DNA of 64,000 nt from Paenibacillus taichungensis (GCF_003287275.1 NZ_QEVW01000014.1:310001-374000); one strand, 5' to 3'. Counted from the stretch's first letter, positions 1-8,206 are shown. A program made the numbers and translations. The notes: generated by a model not told the origin, from the sequence alone.

Positions 1-518
1 ATTGGTGAAAAATGATGCCCAGTTGATGCAACGGATACAACTCGTGCTCCTCCATGGCTGACGAGTGCCGGCCATAATAAGTTAGTCAGTGTGAAATGTC
101 CAAGGTGGTTCGTAGCAAATTGAGCTTCCCAACCCGGGCCTACGCGAGTCTCTGGACAAGCCATAATGCCCGCATTCAGGATCAACATGTCGATATTCCG
201 GTTGCTTGCCAGAAAACGATCGGCAAAAGCACGGACACTAGGGAGATCTGCGAGGTCCAGTTCATCAATCTCTACACCATCTAGTCCTGCAAGAGCCTCT
301 TTGGCGGTATCTGGCCGACGTGCGGTCACAACAACCTTGGCACCAGCACGAACGAGTGCACGCGTAGTCTCCAGTCCCAATCCGGAATATCCACCCGTGA
401 CGATGGCAAGTTTTCCGGATAGATCCGTGTTACTCAATACTTCCTCAGTTGTTGTGCGATGGTTGAATCCGGAACCGATTTTATGTTGTAAGGTTTTTGA
501 ATTGTTATCCTGGGTCAT
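1..518 (-). CDS. SDR family oxidoreductase, C-terminus cut by window edge
   Basis: About 172 residues from the N-terminus of a short-chain dehydrogenase/reductase; the rest lies before position 1. The ATG at 518 follows AAAGGAGC at a good distance. After a 35-residue N-terminal extension comes the NAD(P)-binding Rossmann motif TGGYSGLG, then VVTARRP, a D-L-A-D segment and the NAGIMA motif. The following QFATNHLGHFTLT stretch is typical of the retinol dehydrogenase / WW-domain oxidoreductase-like SDR group. The catalytic Ser begins to appear (VVSVAS), but the YxxxK lies outside the window. The substrate cannot be inferred. A MerR-style promoter precedes it, suggesting induction by a small electrophile, metal or drug. 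The family call is secure; the function is open. Confidence 0.85.
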   Translation of the reverse strand, partial: MTQDNNSKTLQHKIGSGFNHRTTTEEVLSNTDLSGKLAIVTGGYSGLGLETTRALVRAGAKVVVTARRPDTAKEALAGLDGVEIDELDLADLPSVRAFADRFLASNRNIDMLILNAGIMACPETRVGPGWEAQFATNHLGHFTLTNLLWPALVSHGGARVVSVASTGHHFSP

Positions 519-551
519 TAAAATAAGCTCCTTTCAGATGTGTCTTCTTCA

Positions 552-582
552 AGTTTACAGCTTAGAGTGTACTCTAAGTCAA
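552..582 (-). promoter_or_regulatory. MerR-type promoter with 19-bp spacer and palindromic operator
   Basis: On the minus strand a -35 TTGACT (577-582) and a -10 TAAACT (552-557) are separated by exactly 19 bp, the stretched spacing used by MerR-family activators. Within it lies a perfect inverted repeat with 8-bp arms, CTTAGAGT and ACTCTAAG (561-578, 2-bp gap), of the form bound by the NmlR/AdhR branch of MerR regulators. It sits about 35 bp upstream of the SDR start. No merR gene is visible on this side, so the regulator would lie beyond position 1 or elsewhere. Confidence 0.72.
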
Positions 583-632
583 ATATGAACGAATTCCTCT
601 ACTCAATGAATGTCCCAAACCTTTACTAATAC

Positions 633-660
633 AAAAAAAGCCCGGTTCATCACCGGGCCT
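633..660 (-). terminator. Rho-independent terminator after the sigma-fusion gene
   Basis: GCCCGG and CCGGGC pair around a 7-nt loop. Read on the minus strand the stem is followed by a run of seven T. It lies 33 bp beyond the stop of the sigma-factor fusion gene. Confidence 0.85.
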
Positions 661-692
661 ACAGTCAAAGTATAAGGTTGGTTGTATTTCTA

Positions 693-1916
693 TTATGCAT
701 TGATATACTTCACCCATTGCTCATACAGTTCAGTCTCACTACATTGAAAGATCCCTTCGAAATCTTGAGGACTGCGGATCAGTTTGTTCAATGCATCTAC
801 TCCGTATCGCTCAACCACAAATTCCACCATCATATAAGAGAACTGAAAACCTTTCATCGTTTCAAAATCCCACGTATCGTTATTTAATTCATCAAAAGAA
901 GGAATGGTCTGGTTGCGAATGCTATCTTCCGTCGAACCTTTAATGAAATCTCGGGACATCTGTTTCGCCTCATATCCACCAATGCCCTGTCTGATCCATT
1001 TGGGAGCTGCAGGATTAATATCGCTGATTAGCCACATGGCGAACAAGTGGACTGTACCTTTCAGAATGGATTGATACGTATGCTCCGGTCCCGGTTCCAA
1101 TGGAGAGACAATTTTCAGAGTACGCCCTTCATATGTCCCCATAAACCAATTCGGGGCATCTGTTTCTCCGACTGCTTGATGGAACGTTGGCAAATCAGGA
1201 TATATTTCAATAACTACCTTTTGTGATGGATGATGTTTATATTTGGTCGACACTTGTTCAACACTATTGTTGAGCTCATCGAACAAATCCTGATGCACTT
1301 TCTTCGTATGATCATTCGTATCTTGGTTATCACCTTTATTTACAATGGAAATCAGGTCTTGAATAGACATGATGGCAATATCCCCCCACTCTTTCAGTTC
1401 TTTTCTTAATTTCTCCAGAGCCCGGTACAGTCTGTTCTTTACTGCGCTTTCCCGTCGTCCAACTATCTTGGATATTTCGGGCAAGGTGCAGTCAACGAAA
1501 AAGCGTAATGCAATAATTTCCTGATCAATCTCATCCAGCTTTTGTAACGCAGAGCCAATATCAATTCGAATATCAACATGTTTCGTAAATTCAAGAGAGA
1601 TCGATTGCGATTCATAATCTGTAAAATCATAAGGAGATTCTTTTTGTCTCGATAACCTGCGATATTCGTTCTTCACCGTGTTCTGAGCAATCTTAAAGAT
1701 CCAGGTGAATAAATTTGAGCTCCCTTTAAAATTGTGAATATTTTCGACTGCTTTCAAAAATACCTGTTGGGTCAAATCATCTGCAACCAATGGATTCAAT
1801 TTCAGTGAGAAGTATTTGCTGATTCGTTGACGATATTGCTCATACGTGTTCTCAAAGATGGTGATGCTGTCCTGTTCATCCGGATAAACAGGTTTCGTGT
1901 CATGAGCTCCTGACAT
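693..1916 (-). CDS. ECF-like sigma factor fused to a degenerate gluzincin-peptidase-like domain
   Basis: 407 residues, more than twice a normal ECF sigma factor. Residues 25-95 are sigma region 2 (DDLTQQVFLKA, FTWIFKIAQNTVKNEYRR) and 125-175 are region 4 with its helix-turn-helix (LPEISKIVGRRESAVKNRLY). From about 205 to the end is a second domain resembling the peptidase-MA/gluzincin fold: the pattern IEIYPDLPTFHQA, then GTVHLFAMW where HExxH is expected, then PKWIRQGIGGYEA where W-x-x-EG-x-A-x-Y is expected. The catalytic Glu of HExxH, its second His and the downstream Glu ligand are all missing, so proteolysis is unlikely and ligand or protein sensing is the better guess. The ATG at 1916 has GAGGAGG nine bases upstream. 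No separate anti-sigma gene is adjacent. The sigma call is firm; the fold of the C-terminal part is inference. Confidence 0.85.
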   Translation of the reverse strand: MSGAHDTKPVYPDEQDSITIFENTYEQYRQRISKYFSLKLNPLVADDLTQQVFLKAVENIHNFKGSSNLFTWIFKIAQNTVKNEYRRLSRQKESPYDFTDYESQSISLEFTKHVDIRIDIGSALQKLDEIDQEIIALRFFVDCTLPEISKIVGRRESAVKNRLYRALEKLRKELKEWGDIAIMSIQDLISIVNKGDNQDTNDHTKKVHQDLFDELNNSVEQVSTKYKHHPSQKVVIEIYPDLPTFHQAVGETDAPNWFMGTYEGRTLKIVSPLEPGPEHTYQSILKGTVHLFAMWLISDINPAAPKWIRQGIGGYEAKQMSRDFIKGSTEDSIRNQTIPSFDELNNDTWDFETMKGFQFSYMMVEFVVERYGVDALNKLIRSPQDFEGIFQCSETELYEQWVKYINA

Positions 1917-2048
1917 GGTGGGGAACCTCCTCTTGATTTACATTTAATTAGACACCGGAGGAAGCAAAAAAGCCACGCATGAGAAAAAATAATTTTTGAC
2001 TACCCACCTCTTTGATATGAATTCTGCTAACTTATGAAGTTGAAAAAC

Positions 2049-2089
2049 AAACAAAGGCAGCCGATCACACTGACCGGCTACCTTTGTTC
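2049..2089 (-). terminator. Rho-independent terminator after the FMN reductase
   Basis: AACAAAGG pairs with CCTTTGTT and AGCCG with CGGCT around a 10-nt loop, with AT-rich flanks on both sides. It lies 35 bp beyond the stop of the FMN reductase gene and may work in both directions. Confidence 0.7.
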
Positions 2090-2123
2090 TTTATTGAAAC
2101 ATAAATTTTAATTCTTGCTTATT

Positions 2124-2672
2124 TCAGCGGGATGAAGCTTTTAATTGAGTCTGCATGAAGACCAGTTCCTCAGCCAATTTTTCCAGCCGACTTATTGCTT
2201 CAGTATCTTTAATGTTATTCTCAGCATCAAAATGATCACTATTCAGATATACGTAGCTTGGGGCAACATAGGAGCGGAAAAAGCCGGCAATCGGTTTTAA
2301 TTGATTTTCCACTACCAAATAATGCTGATAGGTGCCCCCAGTTGCTATAAAACCCATTACTTTATTGTAAATGCTCTGCACAGGCAATAGGTCGAATACA
2401 TTCTTTAGTACACCTGTCAGAGAGGATTGATAAATGGGTGTGCCGATCACGTAAAAGTCAGCATCAATCAATTTTTGAACAACCAACTGGGTGTCTTCAT
2501 TATAATCCTCCAACTTGCGGCCATCACAAAATTCGATCCCTTTATAATCTCTTAGGTCTATGAGCTCCACTTCAATTTCGGGATGATTATTTTTCACGAA
2601 TTGGAGCACAGCATCCACACCCACTGGTGTCTTTGATCCAATCAGTGACCCGGACAATCCGATTAATTTCAC
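2124..2672 (-). CDS. NADPH-dependent FMN reductase (flavodoxin-like)
   Basis: 182 residues from a GTG at 2672, which has GGAGGT seven bases upstream; a longer reading frame to 2732 exists but lacks such a site. The protein begins VKLIGLSGSLIGSKT, the phosphate-binding loop of the NADPH-dependent FMN reductase family, and later has GTPIYQSSLTGVLKNVFDLL, the isoalloxazine-side signature of that family, then GFIATGGTYQHYLVVENQL. Such enzymes supply reduced flavin to two-component monooxygenases (SsuE type) or act as quinone/azo reductases. A flavin-dependent monooxygenase of the matching class is encoded far away at 59196-60557, but no link can be shown. It is a single-gene unit with its own terminator. 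Confidence 0.85.
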   Translation of the reverse strand: MKLIGLSGSLIGSKTPVGVDAVLQFVKNNHPEIEVELIDLRDYKGIEFCDGRKLEDYNEDTQLVVQKLIDADFYVIGTPIYQSSLTGVLKNVFDLLPVQSIYNKVMGFIATGGTYQHYLVVENQLKPIAGFFRSYVAPSYVYLNSDHFDAENNIKDTEAISRLEKLAEELVFMQTQLKASSR

Positions 2673-2813
2673 AACATTAACCTCCAATGTTTTCTTCTTC
2701 ATTATGAAACTATGCCATGGTTTCCAACGCACATTCCTTCATCACATGAAGCATGCTGCACTAAGGAGAACCAGAATATAGACGACAACACTTAGCTCAC
2801 TGTTTATAGCAGC

Positions 2814-3704
2814 CTACTCCCCCAAAATAATGACTTCCGTTTCCAATTCAATATTAAATTGATCACGTACTGTTTTTTTAATTAATTTGATTAATTCCAA
2901 ATAATCCTCAGCAGTAGCGTCATCTGCATTAATGATAAAACCTGCATGCTTCTTGGAAATTTCCGCTCCCCCAATGCGAGTGCCTTGTAACTTACACTCT
3001 TGAATGAGTTTTCCAACATACTGTCCCTCTGGACGTTTGAATACACTTCCGCAAGAGGGAAAATCAAGCGGTTGTTTGGATTCCCGTTTAAACGTTAAAT
3101 CCTGCATGGTACTGGAGATAACATCCTTGTTCCCTGGTTTAAGCTTAAATTGGACTTCAAGTATGATGTATTGATCCGTTCGGAAGATGCTGTTTCGATA
3201 GCCAAGCTGCATGTCATCTCGGACCATGTTAAGCAACTCTCCATTTTTAGTAACCACTAGCGCTCGCTCAACGACCTCATCCATCTGACCACCGTAAGCT
3301 CCCGCATTCATATATAAAGCGCCACCTGTACTTCCGGGTATTCCACATGCAAATTCCAGACCTGTTAAGCTGTTATGCAAAGCAGTACGTGACACATCAA
3401 TAATATTGGAACCGCTCTGCGCGACAATCTTGTCACCATAGACTTTAATCTGATCGAATTGACTCAGAGAGAGCGTTATTCCACGCACACCTTGATCTTT
3501 AATAATGACATTTGATCCTTTTCCAAGGATCGTCAGAGGTATTTGATGTGTTTTTGCAATGTTAACCGTGTTAACAATTTCTTCTTTCGTTGTAGGATGG
3601 ATAAGTATGTCTGCTTTACCACCAAGTTTTATATACGTGTGGTCTTTTAATGGTTCATTCCATTTTAATTTTTCCAAAGGTATTTGATTTTCAAAAATAT
3701 CCAT
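2814..3704 (-). CDS. murB: UDP-N-acetylenolpyruvoylglucosamine reductase MurB
   Basis: 296 residues, normal for the short type II MurB of Firmicutes (about 300). It performs the FAD- and NADPH-dependent reduction of UDP-GlcNAc-enolpyruvate to UDP-MurNAc in the cytoplasm. The FAD-binding segments are LGKGSNVIIKD and CGIPGSTGGALYMNAGAYGG; YRNSIFR and PSCGSVFKRPEGQYVGKLI follow, the latter with the Ser general acid, then GGAEISKKHAGFIIN. The start at 3704 is chosen because GGGAGAG lies just upstream; the frame extends 21 codons further without a good site. It stands alone, not in a dcw-type cluster, and may be a second MurB copy in this genome. Confidence 0.93.
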   Translation of the reverse strand: MDIFENQIPLEKLKWNEPLKDHTYIKLGGKADILIHPTTKEEIVNTVNIAKTHQIPLTILGKGSNVIIKDQGVRGITLSLSQFDQIKVYGDKIVAQSGSNIIDVSRTALHNSLTGLEFACGIPGSTGGALYMNAGAYGGQMDEVVERALVVTKNGELLNMVRDDMQLGYRNSIFRTDQYIILEVQFKLKPGNKDVISSTMQDLTFKRESKQPLDFPSCGSVFKRPEGQYVGKLIQECKLQGTRIGGAEISKKHAGFIINADDATAEDYLELIKLIKKTVRDQFNIELETEVIILGE

Positions 3705-3817
3705 GACATTCTCTCCCTGAGTTGAAAAGACATGATTACACGAGCGCCGAATAGAAAGCTCCTTCATTGTATGTTTAATATGAGATATTGGTTGATATTA
3801 TTCCGTGATCCTGACAA

Positions 3818-4174
3818 TTAATCACATTTTCTGACCTCACCACGATAATTCGCCATCCGGAAGCTGGCCCCGCATCCGCATGAAACTTTTGCATTAGGGT
3901 TATTCATGGTGAATCCCCCTAACATTCCACTTTCTTCGTAATCAATTTCCAGTCCATCAATATATGGAACCGTATTGGTGTGAACCAAAATACGAAACAC
4001 ACCTTTATCTAATAAGATATCCCCTTCTGCTTGCTGTTCATCTACGATTAGGGTATAGGATAGTCCACTGCATCCTCCCTCATCCACCCCTACCCGAAGG
4101 AAAGATTTCTGTGTATCCGCACTTGCCAGGATTTCAACGATTTTTTCTGCTGCTGCTTCACTGACCTGAATCAT
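3818..4174 (-). CDS. IscA/HesB-family iron-sulfur cluster assembly protein
   Basis: 118 residues. The HesB/IscA fold is shown by the conserved cysteines: one in DEGGCSGLSY (near residue 35) and a CGCG pair near the C-terminus (VSCGCGASFRM), the usual ligands for a transferred Fe-S cluster or iron. TMNNPNAK before the CGCG motif is also typical. The start at 4174 follows AAGGAGG. Such A-type carriers deliver clusters to apoproteins in the cytosol. It lies 30 bp after the receiver-like gene in the same direction, so the two could be co-transcribed, though a functional link is not obvious. Confidence 0.9.
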   Translation of the reverse strand: MIQVSEAAAEKIVEILASADTQKSFLRVGVDEGGCSGLSYTLIVDEQQAEGDILLDKGVFRILVHTNTVPYIDGLEIDYEESGMLGGFTMNNPNAKVSCGCGASFRMANYRGEVRKCD

Positions 4175-4204
4175 TGTTATACCTCCTTGGAGCGTATTTT
4201 TTGG

Positions 4205-4558
4205 CTAGCTTATTGTATTTTGAAAGCAGCCCATTAAAATCTTAATGATTTCTTCAGGACTCGTATATGCATTAAAATAACGACAACCTGCTGATTGCAA
4301 ATGAATAGGAATATCCATAAGTTCCAGCGATCCGCTGTACAATATCACTGGATATTTCTCGGGAAATTGTTCTATAAGCAGCTCGATATTGTCCACATTC
4401 ATATCTATGATGATCACAGAATTATCCGGAAGTTGATCCATGTTACCGATCACATTACGAGTAACGTCCAATACATGTAAAGACGGCTCGGTTTGAATCA
4501 ACAAACTTAAACTTTTAACAATGTGATGCGTATCGGATAGGATTAACACATGGTTCAT
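4205..4558 (-). CDS. Stand-alone receiver-like protein, probable pseudo-receiver
   Basis: 117 residues with the outline of a response-regulator receiver domain and no output domain. An N-terminal strand HVLILSDTHH keeps one acidic pocket residue, VIIIDMNVDN places an Asp at about residue 52 where the phospho-acceptor is expected, and VILYSGS supplies the Ser/Thr position. The invariant Lys of the last strand (normally Y-L-x-K) is replaced (YFNAYTSPEEI), and the N-terminal acid pair is reduced to one Asp, so phosphorylation is doubtful. The start has GGAGG upstream. It is followed after 30 bp by the IscA-like gene. No kinase is adjacent. Assignment rests on the pattern only. Confidence 0.6.
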   Translation of the reverse strand: MNHVLILSDTHHIVKSLSLLIQTEPSLHVLDVTRNVIGNMDQLPDNSVIIIDMNVDNIELLIEQFPEKYPVILYSGSLELMDIPIHLQSAGCRYFNAYTSPEEIIKILMGCFQNTIS

Positions 4559-4608
4559 TCAGAAAACCTCCGGATAAAATGATGGCAATCGCAGGATATT
4601 CCTTTGGG

Positions 4609-4914
4609 TTAATTCATGTTTGTAGTAAACCATTCCATCAAACAGGGTATGAAAGCAGCTAGAGCGGCCCCTTTGGGTGTAAGTTCATACATGATTTGTA
4701 TGGGATGTGTTAGGACTTTTCTCTTCACCAACTGATCATTCTGAAGATCTTTTAATCGTTTGGAGAGGATCGTTTCTGAGATGGAAGGCACATGTTCGTA
4801 AATTTCGCTGAATTTTTTAGGACCTTGCGAAAGAGTACATAGGATATGGATCGTCCATTTCGTTCCGATAATACGATAGGCTGTGAAAAGTTTCTCGGTA
4901 TCCGAAGTCAGCAT
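4609..4914 (-). CDS. HxlR-family winged-helix transcriptional regulator
   Basis: 101 residues, close to the HxlR norm of 105-120. The winged helix is clear: IIGTKWTIHILCTLSQGPKKFSEI, SISETILSKRLKDLQNDQLVKRK and YELTPKGAAL. It lacks the N-terminal Cys found in redox-sensing relatives such as YodB. It lies 33 bp downstream of the exporter gene on the same strand, an arrangement in which such a regulator usually controls the exporter or a nearby detoxification gene. The ribosome binding site AGGAAGG is about 12 bases from the chosen ATG. Confidence 0.85.
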   Translation of the reverse strand: MLTSDTEKLFTAYRIIGTKWTIHILCTLSQGPKKFSEIYEHVPSISETILSKRLKDLQNDQLVKRKVLTHPIQIMYELTPKGAALAAFIPCLMEWFTTNMN

Positions 4915-4947
4915 CGCATGAACACACCTTCCTTGGCTTACCCCCGT

Positions 4948-6351
4948 TTATTTGTTTTTCAATCCCAACGATCGTAGCCCCATTTTTATTTGTCCTGTTT
5001 CTGGTGCAATCCGAGTACTGGCAATCAAGCTCAATACGATCAACACCAGATGAAAACCCAACGTTACGATTAATCCTGATTGCAATGACATCCCGCCAGC
5101 TTGACACACCACCAGGATGGAACCGCCGATCCCGATAACTACGCCTGGTGTAAACGAATCTGCAAATTGCAGATTTGCCGAAGTTTTGCCAACGCCGCCC
5201 TCTCCTGTTTGGGAAAACGCCACAACACCGCTAATCGGATGCGCTAATCCAATGCCTATTCCAGCTATGATCTGACCTATAACCGCTACAGTAACGGTCA
5301 CCACAGGAACCCAAAATACGATGGTGATTCCGATGGCAAGCAGGAGTACACCAATAATAATTCGTGTATGACGTCCACGACCCTGATCTGCCGAGTCCCA
5401 AAGTCCTTGCAAATAAGCAATGACACACCAGCTCAGTGCAGCGCTTGCTACAATTAATCCGGCCTGAGAAGGTGTAATGCCTTTCACCTCAATTAAAGCC
5501 AATACCAAGAAATTTTGTGTACTGGTATAAGCAGCGAAGAACAGTCCACGCGTAGCGAGTATAGCGGGCATACCTCTTCGCAAAACAAGGGTTCCCGCCG
5601 GCAGCAGTTTGCGCAGTGGGTATACCATCAGTACTCCCCCGATGAGGACAATAACAAATCCAATAATTGACGGAAGCTTGCCAAGTCCCACTAATAAAGT
5701 CCCTGTACCTATCGTTAATAGCAGCGCCATCCATGTAGCGGCAGATCCATTCTCCCCTTGTACAGGCTGTGATTTTAACTTTGTAAACGCAGGTAAGCTA
5801 AGAAGTGCTGAAACCAACAGGATCGGTAGAATCCCCCAGAACATAAAGCGCCATGACCACTGATCTGCAATAAGGCCTGCAATGTATGGACCGAGCATGG
5901 ACGGAAGAACATAGGCTGTACCGAATGCTCCCAGTATTTTGGCACGTAATTCGTCCGGATAACTTAAGGAAATGGCCGTGTATACGCAAGTCATCATAGC
6001 CCCGGCCCCCAAACCCTGCATGGCCCGTGAGGCGATCATGGTATACATATCTCCTGCAGTTGCGGCAGCGACCAGCCCAACAATAAACAAAAGAAGTGCT
6101 AGCGTAAAGGGTATTGCTGGTCCCCTCCTATCAATAATCCGACCAACAACCAAGGTTCCGATAATCTGTGCAAGCAGATATGTACTGAATATCCAGCCGA
6201 ACAGGTTAAGGCCGTTCAGGTCTCCAGCAATGGAAGGAGCAATCGTCGTTACCTACAAACCTTCAAATCCAACAGCCATCACTGACAATATAATTCCTAT
6301 GGATAATGCAAAATAACGCGGACTGAAGATACTTTGAGAATGGGACGACAT
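4948..6351 (-). pseudogene. DHA2-type MFS drug exporter with in-frame amber codon
   Basis: An otherwise intact 467-codon gene for a 14-TM type MFS exporter. It opens at an ATG (6351) preceded by TTGGAGGT and reads into the first TM segment, but codon 33 (6253-6255) is TAG. The frame then continues unbroken to 4948 with APSIAGDLNGLNLFGW, the antiporter-type loop VVGRIIDRRGP and a long run of hydrophobic helices. Downstream there is no ATG with a good ribosome site soon after the stop; the next in-frame start is a TTG at 6153. A truncated product would lose the first one to two helices. It may be a recent nonsense mutation, a sequencing error, or suppressed. A well-formed promoter remains upstream and an HxlR gene follows. 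Confidence 0.8.
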
Positions 6352-6377
6352 GATATGTGACCTCCAAGAGATTTTTA

Positions 6378-6407
6378 TGTATACACCGTATCCGGATACT
6401 TAGTAAA
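6378..6407 (-). promoter_or_regulatory. Exporter promoter with 12-bp palindromic operator
   Basis: Minus-strand -35 TTTACT (6402-6407) and -10 TATACA (6378-6383) with an 18-bp spacer. Inside the spacer is a perfect 12-bp palindrome, GTATCCGGATAC (6388-6399), placed to block polymerase if bound by a repressor. A second 10-bp palindrome AGTTTAAACT lies at 6423-6432, between this promoter and the divergent one. Confidence 0.6.
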
Positions 6408-6443
6408 CATTTTACTTTACAAAGTTTAAACTACAGTTCACTT

Positions 6444-6472
6444 TTGACTTTGTCAATGTTTTTGTTTAAAAT
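6444..6472 (+). promoter_or_regulatory. Sigma-A type promoter of the COG2345 regulator gene
   Basis: TTGACT (6444-6449) and TAAAAT (6467-6472) are separated by 17 bp, close to consensus, about 45 bp before the ATG at 6517. It diverges from the exporter promoter, so one regulator could control both. Confidence 0.7.
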
Positions 6473-6516
6473 GTATGAAATAATGAAGATTCAGTTGCTT
6501 AAAAAGGAGGTTCACC

Positions 6517-7176
6517 ATGAGCCGGGATCAAACGAAAAAGGATGCCTCAACCAGTACCCGAAAAGCAATCATTAACCTGCTTAAGCATCAAGGTGGAATG
6601 GATGTGGTTGCACTCTCCTCCCAATTTGCGTTATCTGGCATGGCCATCAGGCAGCACTTAAATGCACTGAAAGAAGAAGGATTGGTTACTTTCGAAGAAG
6701 AGGCTCGTCCTATGGGCCGACCAACCAAACTATGGAGATTAACCCCCGCTGCTGATCGTTTTTTCCCTAGTGGCTATTCGGAGTTATCCGTCAGTCTGAT
6801 CAATTCCATGAAAGAAGCTTTCGGAAATGAAGGGCTGGACAAGCTGCTCAGTGTGCGGAATAAAAACATGCAAGATCAATATCTTCAATACATTGGTGAT
6901 GCATGCGGCGTGAAGGAAAGGCTTGAAAAACTTGCTGAAATTCGAACAAATGAAGGATATATGGCCGAGGTCAAGGATCAAGGCGATGGTAGCCTCTTAT
7001 TTATAGAGAAGCATTGTCCAATCTGTGAAGCTGCAGCAGTATGTACCGGGTTATGTAAGAATGAATTGCATTTATTCAAAACAGTTCTTGGAGATCAAGT
7101 TCATATTGAACGGGGAGAGTATATTTTGGCTGGAGGAAGAAACTGCATATATACGGTTAGAGAACATCATTCGTGA
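6517..7176 (+). CDS. COG2345-type HTH regulator with C-terminal cysteine cluster
   Basis: 219 residues. Residues 15-75 form a winged helix-turn-helix (RKAIINLLKHQGGMDVVALSSQFALSGMAIRQHLNAL, then GRPTKLWRLT). The C-terminal third has KHCPICEAAAVCTGLCKNEL and a further Cys in GGRNCIYTV, the cysteine-rich pattern of COG2345 / SufR-like regulators that may hold a metal or Fe-S cluster; the Cys spacing is not that of cyanobacterial SufR. The start follows AAGGAGG at a good distance. It diverges from the exporter gene and is a candidate regulator of it, though the HxlR gene is another candidate. What it senses is unknown. Confidence 0.82.
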   Translation: MSRDQTKKDASTSTRKAIINLLKHQGGMDVVALSSQFALSGMAIRQHLNALKEEGLVTFEEEARPMGRPTKLWRLTPAADRFFPSGYSELSVSLINSMKEAFGNEGLDKLLSVRNKNMQDQYLQYIGDACGVKERLEKLAEIRTNEGYMAEVKDQGDGSLLFIEKHCPICEAAAVCTGLCKNELHLFKTVLGDQVHIERGEYILAGGRNCIYTVREHHS

Positions 7177-7353
7177 TTACCTTCGGTATAGATTCGCATG
7201 GAGGATGCAATCGTATTGGTAAACCAGTATATCGAGATAATCGTGAGGATATGATCAAATGCCGTGAAAACATTCAGTGAGCTTGTTATAAAATCAATCT
7301 CTGTATCAGATAACGAATTGGATTTGATTCATTAAGATTATCGATATTTGGAA

Positions 7354-7394
7354 ACAAAAAAAGAACCTTGAGCTCAGCTCATGGTTCTTTTCGT
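7354..7394. terminator. Bidirectional terminator between convergent genes
   Basis: AAAGAACC pairs with GGTTCTTT, with an inner TGAGC/GCTCA stem and 3-nt loop (7360-7390), A-run on the left and T-rich flank on the right. It can serve the COG2345 gene (+) and the SDR gene (-). The 180 bases between the regulator stop and this hairpin hold nothing recognisable. Confidence 0.8.
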
Positions 7395-7411
7395 TCAATT
7401 GTATATTAAGT

Positions 7412-8206
7412 TTAGAAGATGGTAGGTACCATTCCCCCATCCATACGAATTGGAGAACCTTTGAATGCCGATGCATAAGGACTGCATACAAATGTAGCCA
7501 ATCTGCCTATCTCATTAGGCTTGATAAATCGTTGAATTTCGGATTGAGGCAGGTTTTTCCGCATAAAATCCTTCTCTTTTTCTAAAAAAGTCATCGATTC
7601 ATCAGGGTAGATACTCTCAATAATTTGTTGCACATTTTCAGAGAGGGTTGGTCCTGGCATGATTGTATTGACGGTAACTTCTGTTCCTACCGTTAATTTC
7701 GATAAACTTTTGGACAACGATAATAACATGGATTTGGTCATGCAATACTGAGGCATTTGTCCTGAAGGCATTATGGCTTCTTCACTCGCAATAAAGATAA
7801 TGCGACCATAATTATTTTGCAACATTTTAGACATATAAAATTTGGACAATGCATTTGCAACGAGCACGTTCGTACGGAAGTACTTCTCCCAAACCTCATC
7901 GCTGATATCTTCATATTGCATCATTTCATATATCCCCATATTGTTCACCAGGATATCAATTTGGGGGTATTTTTCAAATAAGGCTTCTCTTTGACCAATG
8001 TCCACCAGATCAGCTGTAGCTTTTTGAGGTGAGGTAGCGGGAAAATCGGACTTTATTTCATGAACCGTGCGCTCAACCTCTGCATCATTTCGTCCATTGA
8101 TGATTACATTAACCCCTTCTTGGGCAAGTTCAATCGCAATGGCTTTCCCTATCCCTTTCGTCGATCCTGTAACCAAAGCTGTTTTACCGTATAAACCCAT
8201 ATCCAT
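7412..8206 (-). CDS. SDR family NAD(P)-dependent oxidoreductase
   Basis: 264 residues, a classical short-chain dehydrogenase. The cofactor loop is TGSTKGIGKAIA near the N-terminus, followed by NNMGIY (NNAG position), the catalytic Ser in FIASEEA and the YCMTK active-site Y-x-x-x-K. The C-terminal QRFIKPNEIGRLATFVCSPYASAFKGSPIRMDGG is the standard end of the fold. The start follows AAAGGAG. An AraC gene lies upstream on the same strand, and tandem direct repeats in the gap suggest that this gene is its target. The substrate is unknown. Confidence 0.88.
   Translation of the reverse strand: MDMGLYGKTALVTGSTKGIGKAIAIELAQEGVNVIINGRNDAEVERTVHEIKSDFPATSPQKATADLVDIGQREALFEKYPQIDILVNNMGIYEMMQYEDISDEVWEKYFRTNVLVANALSKFYMSKMLQNNYGRIIFIASEEAIMPSGQMPQYCMTKSMLLSLSKSLSKLTVGTEVTVNTIMPGPTLSENVQQIIESIYPDESMTFLEKEKDFMRKNLPQSEIQRFIKPNEIGRLATFVCSPYASAFKGSPIRMDGGMVPTIF

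Noticed and set aside
6253-6255. Programmed TAG recoding (pyrrolysine) in the exporter gene
   Set aside because: No pyl genes are seen, exporters are not known to need pyrrolysine, and a single base change explains it better.
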